This document shows positions 16,698 to 25,000 of a stretch of DNA of 64,000 bases, piece by piece. Below the pieces are notes generated by a model. It worked only from the letters and a program-made list of their open reading frames with translations, had not been told where the DNA came from and ran no database searches. The stretch's first letter is position 1. Each line of letters starts with the position of its first letter. This DNA comes from DASPKT01 sp035626475 (GTDB lineage Bacteria; Pseudomonadota; Alphaproteobacteria; Azospirillales; Azospirillaceae). The stretch covers positions 86,243 through 150,242 of the forward strand of contig DASPNP010000010.1 of assembly GCA_035626475.1 (NCBI GenBank), read 5' to 3'. Both the position numbers and the translations under genes were made by a program.

Positions 16698-17696
16698 TCA
16701 CTTCCTCTCGAAGAAGGCGCCGCCCTCGTTCAGCCCGAAGGCATGGGTGAAGACGTTGGGGTCGAAATATTCACGGAACAGCGTGATCTTGCCGCCCTCG
16801 ACATGGAACAGGCCGAAGTAGCGCTGGTCGTAGGTGCGGCCGGTGGGGATGATCTCGCTGACGCCGTGGAACTCCACCGCCACGATCTGCGGGTCCTGTG
16901 TCGGGTAGAAGCGGATGCCCTGGGTGAAGCTGGCCTTGCCGGCGTTCTGCGGCCAGCCGGCATATTGCTTGACCAGCGCCTCGCGGCCCTCGACGCGGCG
17001 GGGGAAGCCGGCGGGGGCGTAGGGCATCTCCTGCACCGCGTCCTCGGCCCAGACGCCGTTGACGCGCGCCATGTCCTTGTCCTCGAGCCCGGTCAGGAAA
17101 TCCATCACCACGGCCCGGGCCTGCTGGCGGGCGAGATAAGGCACCGGCGCCGCCCTGGCGGCCTCGGCGGCGGGGGCGAAGACGGCGCGGGTGCCGCGCT
17201 CGCCCGTCACGGTCAGGCTGTGCGAGGCGATGCGCCAGTCGCGGCCGTCGCGCACCAGCCCGTACTCGTAGCGGCCGCTGACCTGCCAGTGCAGCTCGCC
17301 GATCCAATGGTCGGCCACCACCTCAGCCGTGGCGCGGGCCGTGTCGCCCTCGACCGTGACCCGCACCTTGTCGAGCGCGTGGCGGGTGCGGTCGAAGCCG
17401 GGCAACACGCCGGCCCACTGGGTCATCAGGGCGGCGGCGCTCTTCACCTCGGGCTGGCCGCCGGTCAGCGAGCTGTAGTCGACCCGGACCTCCGGTGCGT
17501 AGAGCCGCTCCAGCGCCTCGAACTCGTGGCGGTCGGCCAGGGTGGCGACGCTCTCCACCACGGTCTCGATGGCGGCGGCGTCGGGGCTCTTCGGGAAGGG
17601 CGCGGCGAAGGCGGCGGTCAGGCTCAGCGACATGGCGAGGGCTCCGGCGGCGAGGGTGGAGGGGGTGACGAAGGCGGTGGGGCGGATGGCGGTCAT
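16698..17696 (-). CDS. Exported protein with two SnoaL/NTF2-like domains
   Basis: A 332-residue protein with an N-terminal signal peptide (hydrophobic stretch LAAGALAMSLSLTAAFAAP). Two NTF2-like cone domains follow. The first (about residues 40-185) contains ATLADRHEFEALERLYAPEVRVDYSSLTGG. The second (about 195-325) contains MDFLTGLEDKDMARVNGVWAEDAV and a typical GREALVKQY helix. NTF2-like folds serve as small hydrolases, isomerases or binding proteins; no specific reaction can be assigned. I chose the ATG at 17696 because GGAAGGA lies upstream and the signal peptide begins there. A 36-bp element shared with the upstream hydrolase gene lies 75 nt before the start. Confidence 0.8.
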   Translation of the reverse strand: MTAIRPTAFVTPSTLAAGALAMSLSLTAAFAAPFPKSPDAAAIETVVESVATLADRHEFEALERLYAPEVRVDYSSLTGGQPEVKSAAALMTQWAGVLPGFDRTRHALDKVRVTVEGDTARATAEVVADHWIGELHWQVSGRYEYGLVRDGRDWRIASHSLTVTGERGTRAVFAPAAEAARAAPVPYLARQQARAVVMDFLTGLEDKDMARVNGVWAEDAVQEMPYAPAGFPRRVEGREALVKQYAGWPQNAGKASFTQGIRFYPTQDPQIVAVEFHGVSEIIPTGRTYDQRYFGLFHVEGGKITLFREYFDPNVFTHAFGLNEGGAFFERK

Positions 17697-17770
17697 GGCG
17701 GCGGTTCCTTCCGGGGAGTTCCTTGGGGGCGTCGATGGCTGAACTGTGCCGCCAAGGACGCCCGCTTGGA

Positions 17771-17806
17771 TTGAAGGGGAGTGCGCGATTCTTGAAGATT
17801 CCTGCT
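17771..17806 (-). promoter_or_regulatory. 36-bp shared upstream element, copy A (candidate AraC operator)
   Basis: Read on the minus strand it contains CTTCAA twice in direct orientation, 21 bp apart (two helical turns). It matches copy B at 18839-18874 at 9 of 9 and 18 of 18 flanking positions, with a variable 9-bp core. It lies 75 nt upstream of the SnoaL-like gene start and abuts the stop of the hydrolase gene. Confidence 0.65.
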
Positions 17807-18777
17807 CAGCGAAGGGTGGTGCGGAAGTGGTCGGCGACGAAGTCGGCGGCCTGGCGCACCAGCTGGTCCCGGTCGTAGAAGTCGAGCTGGCCGACATCCT
17901 TCAGCCACAGCTGCGTCTTCGGGCCGGTCAGGGCGGCATGGAAGCGCTTGGCGCCGTCGGGGATGGCCGCCGCCTCGGAATGGACGATGGCGGCGGGCTT
18001 GGTGCCCAGCTTCGGCGCGATGGCGATCGCGTCGTAGCCCAGCCAGCCCTCCCAGGAAGCCAGGTTGAAGCGGTTGTCCCACTCCGGGATCAGGCCGCGG
18101 TCGCGCTCGGTGTAGTAGGGCACGTCGAACATGACGGCCGAGCGGTCGGTCTTGCTGGCGGCCGGCAGGGTCACGGCCTGGCCGGTGCGGGCCTGGCGCT
18201 CCGCCGCGTCGCGGCCGACGGCGACCAGCTTGGCGACACCCTCCCGGCCGCCATAGACCTGGTCGACCAGGGCCCGGTCGTGCAGCCAGGGGGCGACCAG
18301 CGCCAGCGACCGCAGGTTCGGCGAGCCGGCGACCGCGTCCGCCATGTAGCCGGCGCTGGCGCAGATGCCCAGCCCGCCGATGCGGGTCGCGTCGATCTCC
18401 GGACGGGTGGCGAGATAGGCGGCGGCGGCGACGATGTCCCTGGTCTTCTCCACCGGGCTCTCCAGGTTGCGGACCGCGCCCTCGGACTGGCCCCAGCCGC
18501 GGAAGTCGAAGGCCAGCGCGGCGAAGCCCCGGTCGGCCAGCTCGGCGGCGTAGCGCGCCGGCATCTGCTCCTTGACGGTCATCCAGGCGCCGGTGACGAT
18601 GACGGCCGGCAGCCTGTCGCCGGGCTTGTAGCCGTCGGGCAGGTACAGATCGCCGACCAGGCGCTGGCCCTGGCTCTCGAAGACGACGCGCTTGGAGGTG
18701 GCGGCCTCGGCGGTGCCGGACAGGGCGGTGGTGGCGAGCGCGGCGGCGGTGACGGCGGCGGCGATCAAGGTCTTCAT
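17806..18777 (-). CDS. Exported alpha/beta hydrolase
   Basis: A 323-residue protein with signal peptide MKTLIAAAVTAAALATTALSGTAEA. The mature domain is an alpha/beta hydrolase with the oxyanion strand PAVIVTGAWMTVKEQ, the FRGWGQSEG turn, the nucleophile elbow GICASAGY (catalytic Ser) and a C-terminal His candidate in VADHFR. It resembles YcjY/S15-related hydrolases, usually esterases or peptidases of unknown substrate. I chose the ATG at 18777 because GGAGACC precedes it; the upstream ATG at 18789 overlaps that site. The gene shares an upstream 36-bp element with the following SnoaL-like gene, and the two may act on the same compound. Confidence 0.85.
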   Translation of the reverse strand: MKTLIAAAVTAAALATTALSGTAEAATSKRVVFESQGQRLVGDLYLPDGYKPGDRLPAVIVTGAWMTVKEQMPARYAAELADRGFAALAFDFRGWGQSEGAVRNLESPVEKTRDIVAAAAYLATRPEIDATRIGGLGICASAGYMADAVAGSPNLRSLALVAPWLHDRALVDQVYGGREGVAKLVAVGRDAAERQARTGQAVTLPAASKTDRSAVMFDVPYYTERDRGLIPEWDNRFNLASWEGWLGYDAIAIAPKLGTKPAAIVHSEAAAIPDGAKRFHAALTGPKTQLWLKDVGQLDFYDRDQLVRQAADFVADHFRTTLR

Positions 18778-18838
18778 GATGGTCTCCATCGGTGTGGGTT
18801 TCGATGGAGGGATCATCGCGGAACGCCGGCCCCGGTGA

Positions 18839-18874
18839 TTGAAGGGGCCTGCCGAGTTCTTGAAGATTCCTGCT
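18839..18874 (-). promoter_or_regulatory. 36-bp shared upstream element, copy B (candidate AraC operator)
   Basis: The second copy of the element at 17771-17806, at 62 nt upstream of the alpha/beta hydrolase start. Both copies hold CTTCAA direct repeats 21 bp apart, which is a typical arrangement for AraC-family half-sites. An AraC-family gene lies 0.8 kb further upstream on the same strand. Confidence 0.65.
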
Positions 18875-18919
18875 GTTCGGGGGGCTCCTGGCACTGGGCC
18901 GCTGGCAGCGTTGATGCTG

Positions 18920-19096
18920 TGCGTCCTTCGACAGGCTCAGGATGAGGGCCGGGGTGCTGCTCCCGGCCATCGTCAGCGTTGGCGGTGTGCGTCCTTCGAC
19001 AGGCTCAGGATGAGGGGGAATTGTGCTGCTCCCGGCGAAGAAGCCGGGCGTGCCTGGCATCCCCCCTCCCTCATCCTGAGCTTGTCGAAGGACGCA
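18920..19096. repeat. Family R1 repeat element plus an extra half copy
   Basis: A full element has arms at 18988-19015 and 19069-19096, and an additional left arm lies at 18920-18947 in the same orientation. It occupies most of the gap between the YbaK-like gene and the hydrolase gene. Confidence 0.85.
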
Positions 19097-19126
19097 CCAC
19101 GGCCCAGCCTCTCCCGACCCGCCCCC

Positions 19127-19600
19127 TCACGCCGTCAGCGCGGCCACCCTGGCGTCCAGCACCCGCCGCGCGTCGGCCGGGGAGAGTTCGACCTGCAGGC
19201 CGCGCTGGCCGCCATTCATGAAGACGGTGTCGTGGGCCAGGGCCGATTCCTCCAGGGCGGTCGGCACGGCGCGCTTCTGGCCGAAGGGGCTGATGCCGCC
19301 GACCACGAAGCCGGTCAGACGCTCGGCGTCGGCCGGCTTCATCATCTGGGCGGACTTGGCGCCGAACACCGCCGCCAGCTTCTTCATGGAGACCTCGCGG
19401 TCGGACGGCAGCACGACGCACACCGGCTTGCCGTCGGCCAGCGCCATCAGCGTCTTCAGCACCCGGGCGGGCGGCGCCCCCAGCGCCTCGGCCGCCTGCA
19501 GGCCGATGCGCTCGGCGTTGGGGTCGTAGTCGTAGCTGTGGAGCTTGAAGGCCACGCCCGCCTTCTCCAGCGCGAGCGTGGCGCGGGTCGTCCGCGACAT
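19127..19600 (-). CDS. YbaK/EbsC-type aminoacyl-tRNA deacylase (Cys-tRNA(Pro) type)
   Basis: A 157-residue protein of the YbaK/ProX fold. The N-terminal VAFKLHSYDYDPNAERIGLQAAEALG, the central CVVLPSDREVSMKKLAAVFGAKSAQM and the later GFVVGGISPFGQKRAVPT are typical of YbaK, which hydrolyses Cys-tRNA(Pro) formed by mischarging. The invariant Lys of this family and the GGxSPxG loop are present. It is cytoplasmic and is likely a single transcription unit, 51 nt after the AraC gene on the same strand. Confidence 0.92.
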   Translation of the reverse strand: MSRTTRATLALEKAGVAFKLHSYDYDPNAERIGLQAAEALGAPPARVLKTLMALADGKPVCVVLPSDREVSMKKLAAVFGAKSAQMMKPADAERLTGFVVGGISPFGQKRAVPTALEESALAHDTVFMNGGQRGLQVELSPADARRVLDARVAALTA

Positions 19601-19651
19601 CGGGTCATTCTCCGGCCGTCACGGTACCCGAGCCTAGCGGCGGGCCCGAGG

Positions 19652-20551
19652 TCACGCAACCGGGCGCGGCGCGGCCAGGGCGGCCGTGCGGAACTCCTTG
19701 GGCGTCTGGCCGGTCAGGCGCTTGAAGATGCGGGAGAAGTGCGGCTGGTCGGCGAAGCCGCAGCTGAGCGCCACGTCGATCAGTGGTCGGCCGCGATCGG
19801 ACAGCATCCGCTTCGCCTGCTCCACCCTATAGTCCATGACGAACTGGTAGGGGCTGTCGCCAAGGACCTCCTTGAACAGGCGCGAGAAATGGGCGGGGCT
19901 CAGGCCGGCCTCGCGGGCCATGTCCTCGATGGTGATGGGCTCGCCGAAGCGGGCCTCGACGAAGTCCAGCACGCGCTTGTAGTGCGAGGCGGTGAAGCCA
20001 CCGCTGAACTCCAGGGCTTCCGAGCGCTCCTCGCCGTAGCGCTGCAGCAGCTTCACCAGGAAGACGCGGGCGAGGCTCTCGTACATCACCTCCGACCCGG
20101 TGGCGCGGGTGCGCAGCGCGTCCAGCAGCATCGAGCCGGCCGCGCAGAGGTCGGAATCCTCCGCCTGGGGCACGTCGCGCAGCTGCCGTGCGGTGAGGAT
20201 CAGCCCCAGCTCGGAGCGGGCGAAACGGTCCAGCCGTCCCGGATCGATGGTGATGACGATGACCTTCGAGCGCGCGTGCCAGTGCCAGCCCGACCGGATG
20301 CCGGCGGGGGTCAGCACGATCTCGTGGAGACGGTAGGTGAAGTCGCGGTGGACGCCGTCGCGCCAGTTCTCCACCCGGTGCGGCTCCTCCTTCAGGTTCA
20401 GCAGCAGATGGTGCTGGTCGAAGACCGCGATGGGCATGCCGGCGGGCTCGGCCTCGAAGAACTCCAGGTTCAGCAGTTCCGCCGCCCGTGGCCGCACCAC
20501 GTCGAAGCTGCGCAGCAGCGCCGCCGACGGGTAGATGTCCTGGTAGCGCAT
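19652..20551 (-). CDS. AraC-family transcriptional regulator
   Basis: A 299-residue regulator. The N-terminal half is a cupin-like sensing domain (HEIVLTPAGIRSGWHWHARSKV). The C-terminal 100 residues hold two helix-turn-helix motifs (IEDMAREAGLSPAHFSRLFKE and LIDVALSCGFADQPHFSRIFKR), ending in TGQTPKEFR, typical of AraC/XylS. I chose the ATG at 20551 because GGGAGGGGATCGC is upstream; longer forms lack it. The paired 21-bp-spaced CTTCAA repeats upstream of the hydrolase and SnoaL-like genes make those genes its likely targets. The ligand is unknown. Confidence 0.9.
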   Translation of the reverse strand: MRYQDIYPSAALLRSFDVVRPRAAELLNLEFFEAEPAGMPIAVFDQHHLLLNLKEEPHRVENWRDGVHRDFTYRLHEIVLTPAGIRSGWHWHARSKVIVITIDPGRLDRFARSELGLILTARQLRDVPQAEDSDLCAAGSMLLDALRTRATGSEVMYESLARVFLVKLLQRYGEERSEALEFSGGFTASHYKRVLDFVEARFGEPITIEDMAREAGLSPAHFSRLFKEVLGDSPYQFVMDYRVEQAKRMLSDRGRPLIDVALSCGFADQPHFSRIFKRLTGQTPKEFRTAALAAPRPVA

Positions 20552-20630
20552 GCGATCCCCTCCCGACCCGGCCCAAGAGCCTAGGCCGTTCCCGCCGGCC
20601 AGCAAGCGGTCTTTCGGGAAAAGGGCGGCC

Positions 20631-21062
20631 TCAGGCGGAGGCGGAGGGCAGGCGGTGGGCGGGGGGTGCCGCGATGCCCCCGCCCATCCGGATCTCGCTC
20701 AGGCACTGGCCCAGCCGCTGCATGAAGGTGGCGGGCATGAAGGGCTTGGAGATCAGCCCCACCCGCCGCAGCCCGCCCAGCCGCCGCATCACCTCGGCGC
20801 TGGTATAGGCGGTGACGAAGACGACCGGCACCTCCGCCAGGGCCGGCATGCGGCGCAGGCGCCGGCAGAGCTCCAGCCCGCACTCCTCCCCCAGCCGGAT
20901 GTCCATCAGGACGGCCGTGGGCGCCAGCGACGCCGCCGCCTCCAGGCATTCGGCCCCCGAACGGACCGCCAGCACGGCGAATCCGGCCTTGCGGACCAGC
21001 ATCGCCATGAGGCTGCGGGCCATGTCCTCGTCCTCGACGATCAGGATCGTGCGGTCCGTCAT
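20631..21062 (-). CDS. Single-domain response regulator (CheY-like)
   Basis: A 143-residue receiver-only protein: the acidic pair in VEDEDMA, acceptor Asp in VLMDIRLGEE, conserved Thr in FVTAYTS and Lys in ISKPFMP. There is no output domain, so it probably acts by protein interaction or in a phosphorelay. It starts 5 nt after the stop of the REC-PilZ gene, so the two form one operon transcribed away from the giant repeat-protein gene. Confidence 0.88.
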   Translation of the reverse strand: MTDRTILIVEDEDMARSLMAMLVRKAGFAVLAVRSGAECLEAAASLAPTAVLMDIRLGEECGLELCRRLRRMPALAEVPVVFVTAYTSAEVMRRLGGLRRVGLISKPFMPATFMQRLGQCLSEIRMGGGIAAPPAHRLPSASA

Positions 21063-21067
21063 GGCGG

Positions 21068-21874
21068 TCAGTGGCAGTCGAGGAAGCGCAGGCGGCAGCG
21101 GGAGCCCTCCGTCTCCGCCTCGACACCGACGATCGCGGCGGGACGGCACCAGAAGCGGCCGGGGCTGGTGACTTCGCAGCGGTCGCCCTCGGCCGGCATC
21201 AGATCGGCGGGGCCGACGAGCGCGCAGCCGCCGGTGGAGATGTCCTGGAGCTTGGCGGCGAAAGCGCGGCCGTTCCAGACGACGAAGCAGCCGTCGCGCA
21301 GCGGCACGCGCGGGTGGCGGCGGCGCTCGTCGGGGACGGGAGACGGTTCGGCCAGGTCCCGCGCCAGCCGCTCGAACCACCAGCCGGCGCGCAGCCACAG
21401 CCGCTCGTCCTTGCCGCCGGCCGACTGCGCCGCGGCGAAGCACCAGGCGGCGGAGTCGGCGAAGCGGCCGGCCATGTCCCCGGCATCCGCCGTCCCGGCC
21501 GCCGCTTCGGCCAGCCGGCGGGCGAAATCGTCGGCGAACCCCTCGATCCGGAAAGGCTTGGGCAGGAAGCTCGTATGCTCGAACCGGTCGAGCAGGGCGC
21601 CGGCGCGGGCCTCGGGCTGGGCGGAGACCACCACCACGGGCACCCGTCGCGACTCCGACGCCTCGCGCAGCCGCTCCAGCACCTCGACGCCGGAGAGGCC
21701 GGGCATCAGCAGATCCAGCACGATGGCGTCGGGATTGACCGTCCGGAGCGCCTCCAGGCACTCCTCGCCGCTGGCGCAGGCATGCGTCTCGTAGCCGCTG
21801 CGCGCCAGCAATGCCGCCAGCAGCGCCCGCGTGGCGGCCTCGTCCTCGACAACCAGCACCAGCCCCTTGTCCAT
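21068..21874 (-). CDS. Response regulator with C-terminal PilZ domain
   Basis: A 268-residue protein. Residues 1-120 are a receiver domain (VVEDEAAT, acceptor Asp in VLDLLMPG, Thr/Ser in VVVSAQPEA, Lys in LPKPF). Residues about 175-265 form a PilZ domain with the RRRHPR (RxxxR) and DISTGG (DxSxxG) sequences that bind cyclic di-GMP. It therefore can join phosphorylation input to c-di-GMP reading. The gene is divergent from the giant surface-protein gene across a 200-bp AT-rich region and is followed by a receiver-only gene. Control of the surface protein's production, export or retention is a reasonable inference. Confidence 0.9.
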   Translation of the reverse strand: MDKGLVLVVEDEAATRALLAALLARSGYETHACASGEECLEALRTVNPDAIVLDLLMPGLSGVEVLERLREASESRRVPVVVVSAQPEARAGALLDRFEHTSFLPKPFRIEGFADDFARRLAEAAAGTADAGDMAGRFADSAAWCFAAAQSAGGKDERLWLRAGWWFERLARDLAEPSPVPDERRRHPRVPLRDGCFVVWNGRAFAAKLQDISTGGCALVGPADLMPAEGDRCEVTSPGRFWCRPAAIVGVEAETEGSRCRLRFLDCH

Positions 21875-22074
21875 GCCGTCCCCTCCCGTCCGATGAGCAA
21901 AGGGTGGGGGATCAGAAGTTCATAATCAGTTAAGGTTTTGCGCGCGGATGGCCCGTGTTCCACACGCCCAAGGTTAAGGGCGGTTCACAATCCTATCCCT
22001 CAGGATGGGAATAATATTAACCCTCATTCCCCTAGGATGGAGGCGTACCAAAGCTTCGTCACTGGCCGGCCATC
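21875..22074. promoter_or_regulatory. AT-rich divergent promoter region
   Basis: A 200-bp gap, clearly poorer in GC than its surroundings, lies between the divergent REC-PilZ gene and the giant repeat-protein gene. Two similar segments, CCTCAGGATGGGA (21998-22010) and CCCTAGGATGGAG (22030-22042), lie 32 bp apart in direct orientation and could be regulator half-sites. CCTAGG within the second is palindromic. Promoter elements are not certain. Confidence 0.55.
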
Positions 22075-25000
22075 ATGAAATCGCGCGCGAAGAACAGCAA
22101 AAACCGTAAAGAACAAGTTAATTCCAAGCACAAGCTGAGTCTCGCGCTCGAGCCCCGTTACATGTTCGATGCGGCCGCCGCTGTAACGGCGGCCCATATC
22201 GCGGCCGAACCCGCGGCCGATCCCGTGAATATGGCCGCCGATACTGGCATCCAGGCCGACCATGCGCTGATCGACGCGCTGCTGCAGGCGCAGGCGCCGG
22301 CCGAAGAGGCGCCCCAGACCCTGCCGACGGCGGAGGCGGCCGGGGCGCCCCCGGTGGAGATCGCCTTCATCGACGCCGCCGTGCCGGGCGCGGACAAGCT
22401 CGCCGCCGGGCTGCGGCCGGGGATTGAGCTGGTGACGCTCGACCCGGCGCGCGACGGGCTCTCGCAGATGGCCGAGGCGCTGCGCGGGCGCACCGACATC
22501 GCCGCCATCCATGTGCTGGGCCATGCCGACGACGGGCTGATGATCCTGGGCAGCGGCGCCTGGGACGCGGCCGGGCTGGACGCCCGCGCCGACGATCTGG
22601 CGGCCATCGGCCGGTCGCTGGCGGCCGGCGGCGACATCCTGCTCTATGGCTGCGATCTGGGCGCGGGCGCCGAGGGCGCGGCGTTCCTGAACCGGATGGC
22701 GGATCTCACCGGCGCCGACGTGGCCGCCTCGACGGACGCGACGGGAGCGGCGCGCCTGGGCGGCGACTGGGACCTGGAGGCGCAGCGCGGCACGGTCGAA
22801 TCGGCCGGCGCGCTCACCGACGGAGCCGCCTTCGACGATCTGCTGACCAGCCCGCTCGACGGCGCCAGCGGCTGGACGCCGGTGCTGCTGGCCGAGCCCA
22901 ACAACGACAGCCAGGCCAAGTCGGCCGACACCGACCTGATCGGCAAATCCACCCACGCCGTCCTCTACACCCGCTTCAGCGACAACGGCACGGCCGCCAC
23001 ATCCGACGACACGCTGTCCTTCCGCATCCGCATCAACAACCCGACCGGCGCCAGCACCTTCGGCGGCGTGGCGGTGGTGGGCGTCGACGCCAACAATGAC
23101 GGCAGGGCCGACATCTTCCTCAGCGTCGACGGGCGCAACAACGGCCAGGTCATCCGCATCCTCGACCCCGGCACGGGGATGAACAACTCGCCGAACACCA
23201 CCACGACGGCGCCGCTGCCGGTGGGCTGGCTGCCGAACAACGGCGTCTACGGCTTCACCGCCAGCAACTACAAGGCGGTTGCGGTCTCCAGCACGACCGA
23301 CCCGCAGTGGGACGGCACCACCGACCTCGGCCCCGACGGCGACAGCGACCTGTTCGTCAGCTTCAGCGTGCCGATGGCCGACATCGCCACGGTGCTGGCC
23401 AAGGCCTCGCCCGCCAACCGCACCGGCGTGGTCGGTCCGCGCGGCACGGCGGGCATCGCCGGTTTCACCAAGGACACATCCGTCCGCTACATCGTCATGA
23501 CCCAGACCCAGCCGGGCCCGCTGAATGGCGACATCGGCGGCGTCAACGGCGGCAACGGCAGCACCTCGACCTTCGCCCAGCTGGGCGCCACGACCGCGCT
23601 GATGACCCCGTCGGCGCCCGTGGCGGCCGGCAAGGGCGTGTCGGTCGCCGCCACCATCGGCGACGGCAACCTCTCGGCCGCCGAGGATGATTCCGTCACC
23701 ATCAGCGGCACCGCCACCGCCGAGGTCGCGGCCGGCGACTGGGTGAAGGTGACGGTGTCCGACGGCACCAACGCCGACGTGGTGCGCTACGTCCAGGTCA
23801 CCGCCGGCAAGACCTGGACCGCCAGCGGCGTGGACCTGTCCTCGCTGAACGACTCGCTGCCGGCGCTGAGCGTGAAGGCGGAGCTCTGGACCACCGGCAC
23901 GGCGGCCGGCACCAAGGTGGCGGGCTCCAGCGGCGGCTCCACCACCGTCCTGCACGACAAGACGCCGCCCGTGGTGACCGTCGCCTCCATCGCCACGGCC
24001 GGCACGCCCGTCATCAGCGGCACGTCGGACCTGGCGGCGGGCTCGCTGGTGACCGTCACGGTCGATCCCGACAATGATTCCGGCACGGCGGACAGTGTCG
24101 TCTGGCGCACCACCGTGGGCTCGGGCGGCGCCTGGTCGATCGACACGGCGTCGGCGCGGCCCTTCTCCGGCACCATGGCCTCCTCCGGCCTGACCGGCAG
24201 CGCGAAGATCACCGCCACGGCCCGCGACACGGCCGGCAACGACGGCACCGGCACCGGGCTGAACCAGCCGACGGTGACGGCGCTCGCCACCGTGAACCCG
24301 CGCCCGGCCATATCAGGCACCTGGACCAACATCGCCGGCGACGTGCTGACGGTGAAGGTCGGCAGCGGCACCACCTATACCGTGGGCGCCAACCTGGTGG
24401 TCAGCGGCAACAGCTGGACCCTGACCCCGGCCGCCGACCTGGCCCTGGGCGCCAACGAGGTCGTCGCCACCGTCACGCGCGGCGGCACCTCGGTCACCGA
24501 TTCCTCCAGCAACGAGGTCACCTACGCCGCCGGCCCGACCATCACCATCACGGGCGGCGCCTCGGTCGGCAGCAGCGCGCTGCGCCCGACCATCGCCGGC
24601 ACCTCCTCGGTGCTGAACGGCACGGTGATCCTGCGCCTGGACCCCGGCAACGACGGCGCGCTGTCCGACGCCGTGACCTACTCGGTCGCGACCAACGGCA
24701 CCGGCGCCTGGACGCTGGACACGGCGACCGCCGCCGCCATTTCCGGCAGCGCCCCGGCCAACGGCTTCAACGGCGCGGTCGGCGTGCTGGCGACCGCCAG
24801 CACGGGTGCCGGCAGCGCCACCGCCGCGCAGCTGCTGACCGTGACGCAGCCGACCATCGCCGTCTCCTCCATCGTCACAACCGCCAGCGCCGGCAATGCC
24901 GCCGCCGTGCTGATGACCGGCGACAGCGTGCTGAACGCGGCCGAGGACGTCTCGGTGAAGGTCACCGGCACCTCCACCGCCACGGCGGGCTCGACCGTCA

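Noticed and set aside
18895..19126. Small coding frames in the repeat-rich gap between the hydrolase and YbaK-type genes
   Set aside because: They consist only of translated R1 repeats such as LRQAQDEG and ILSLSKDA.
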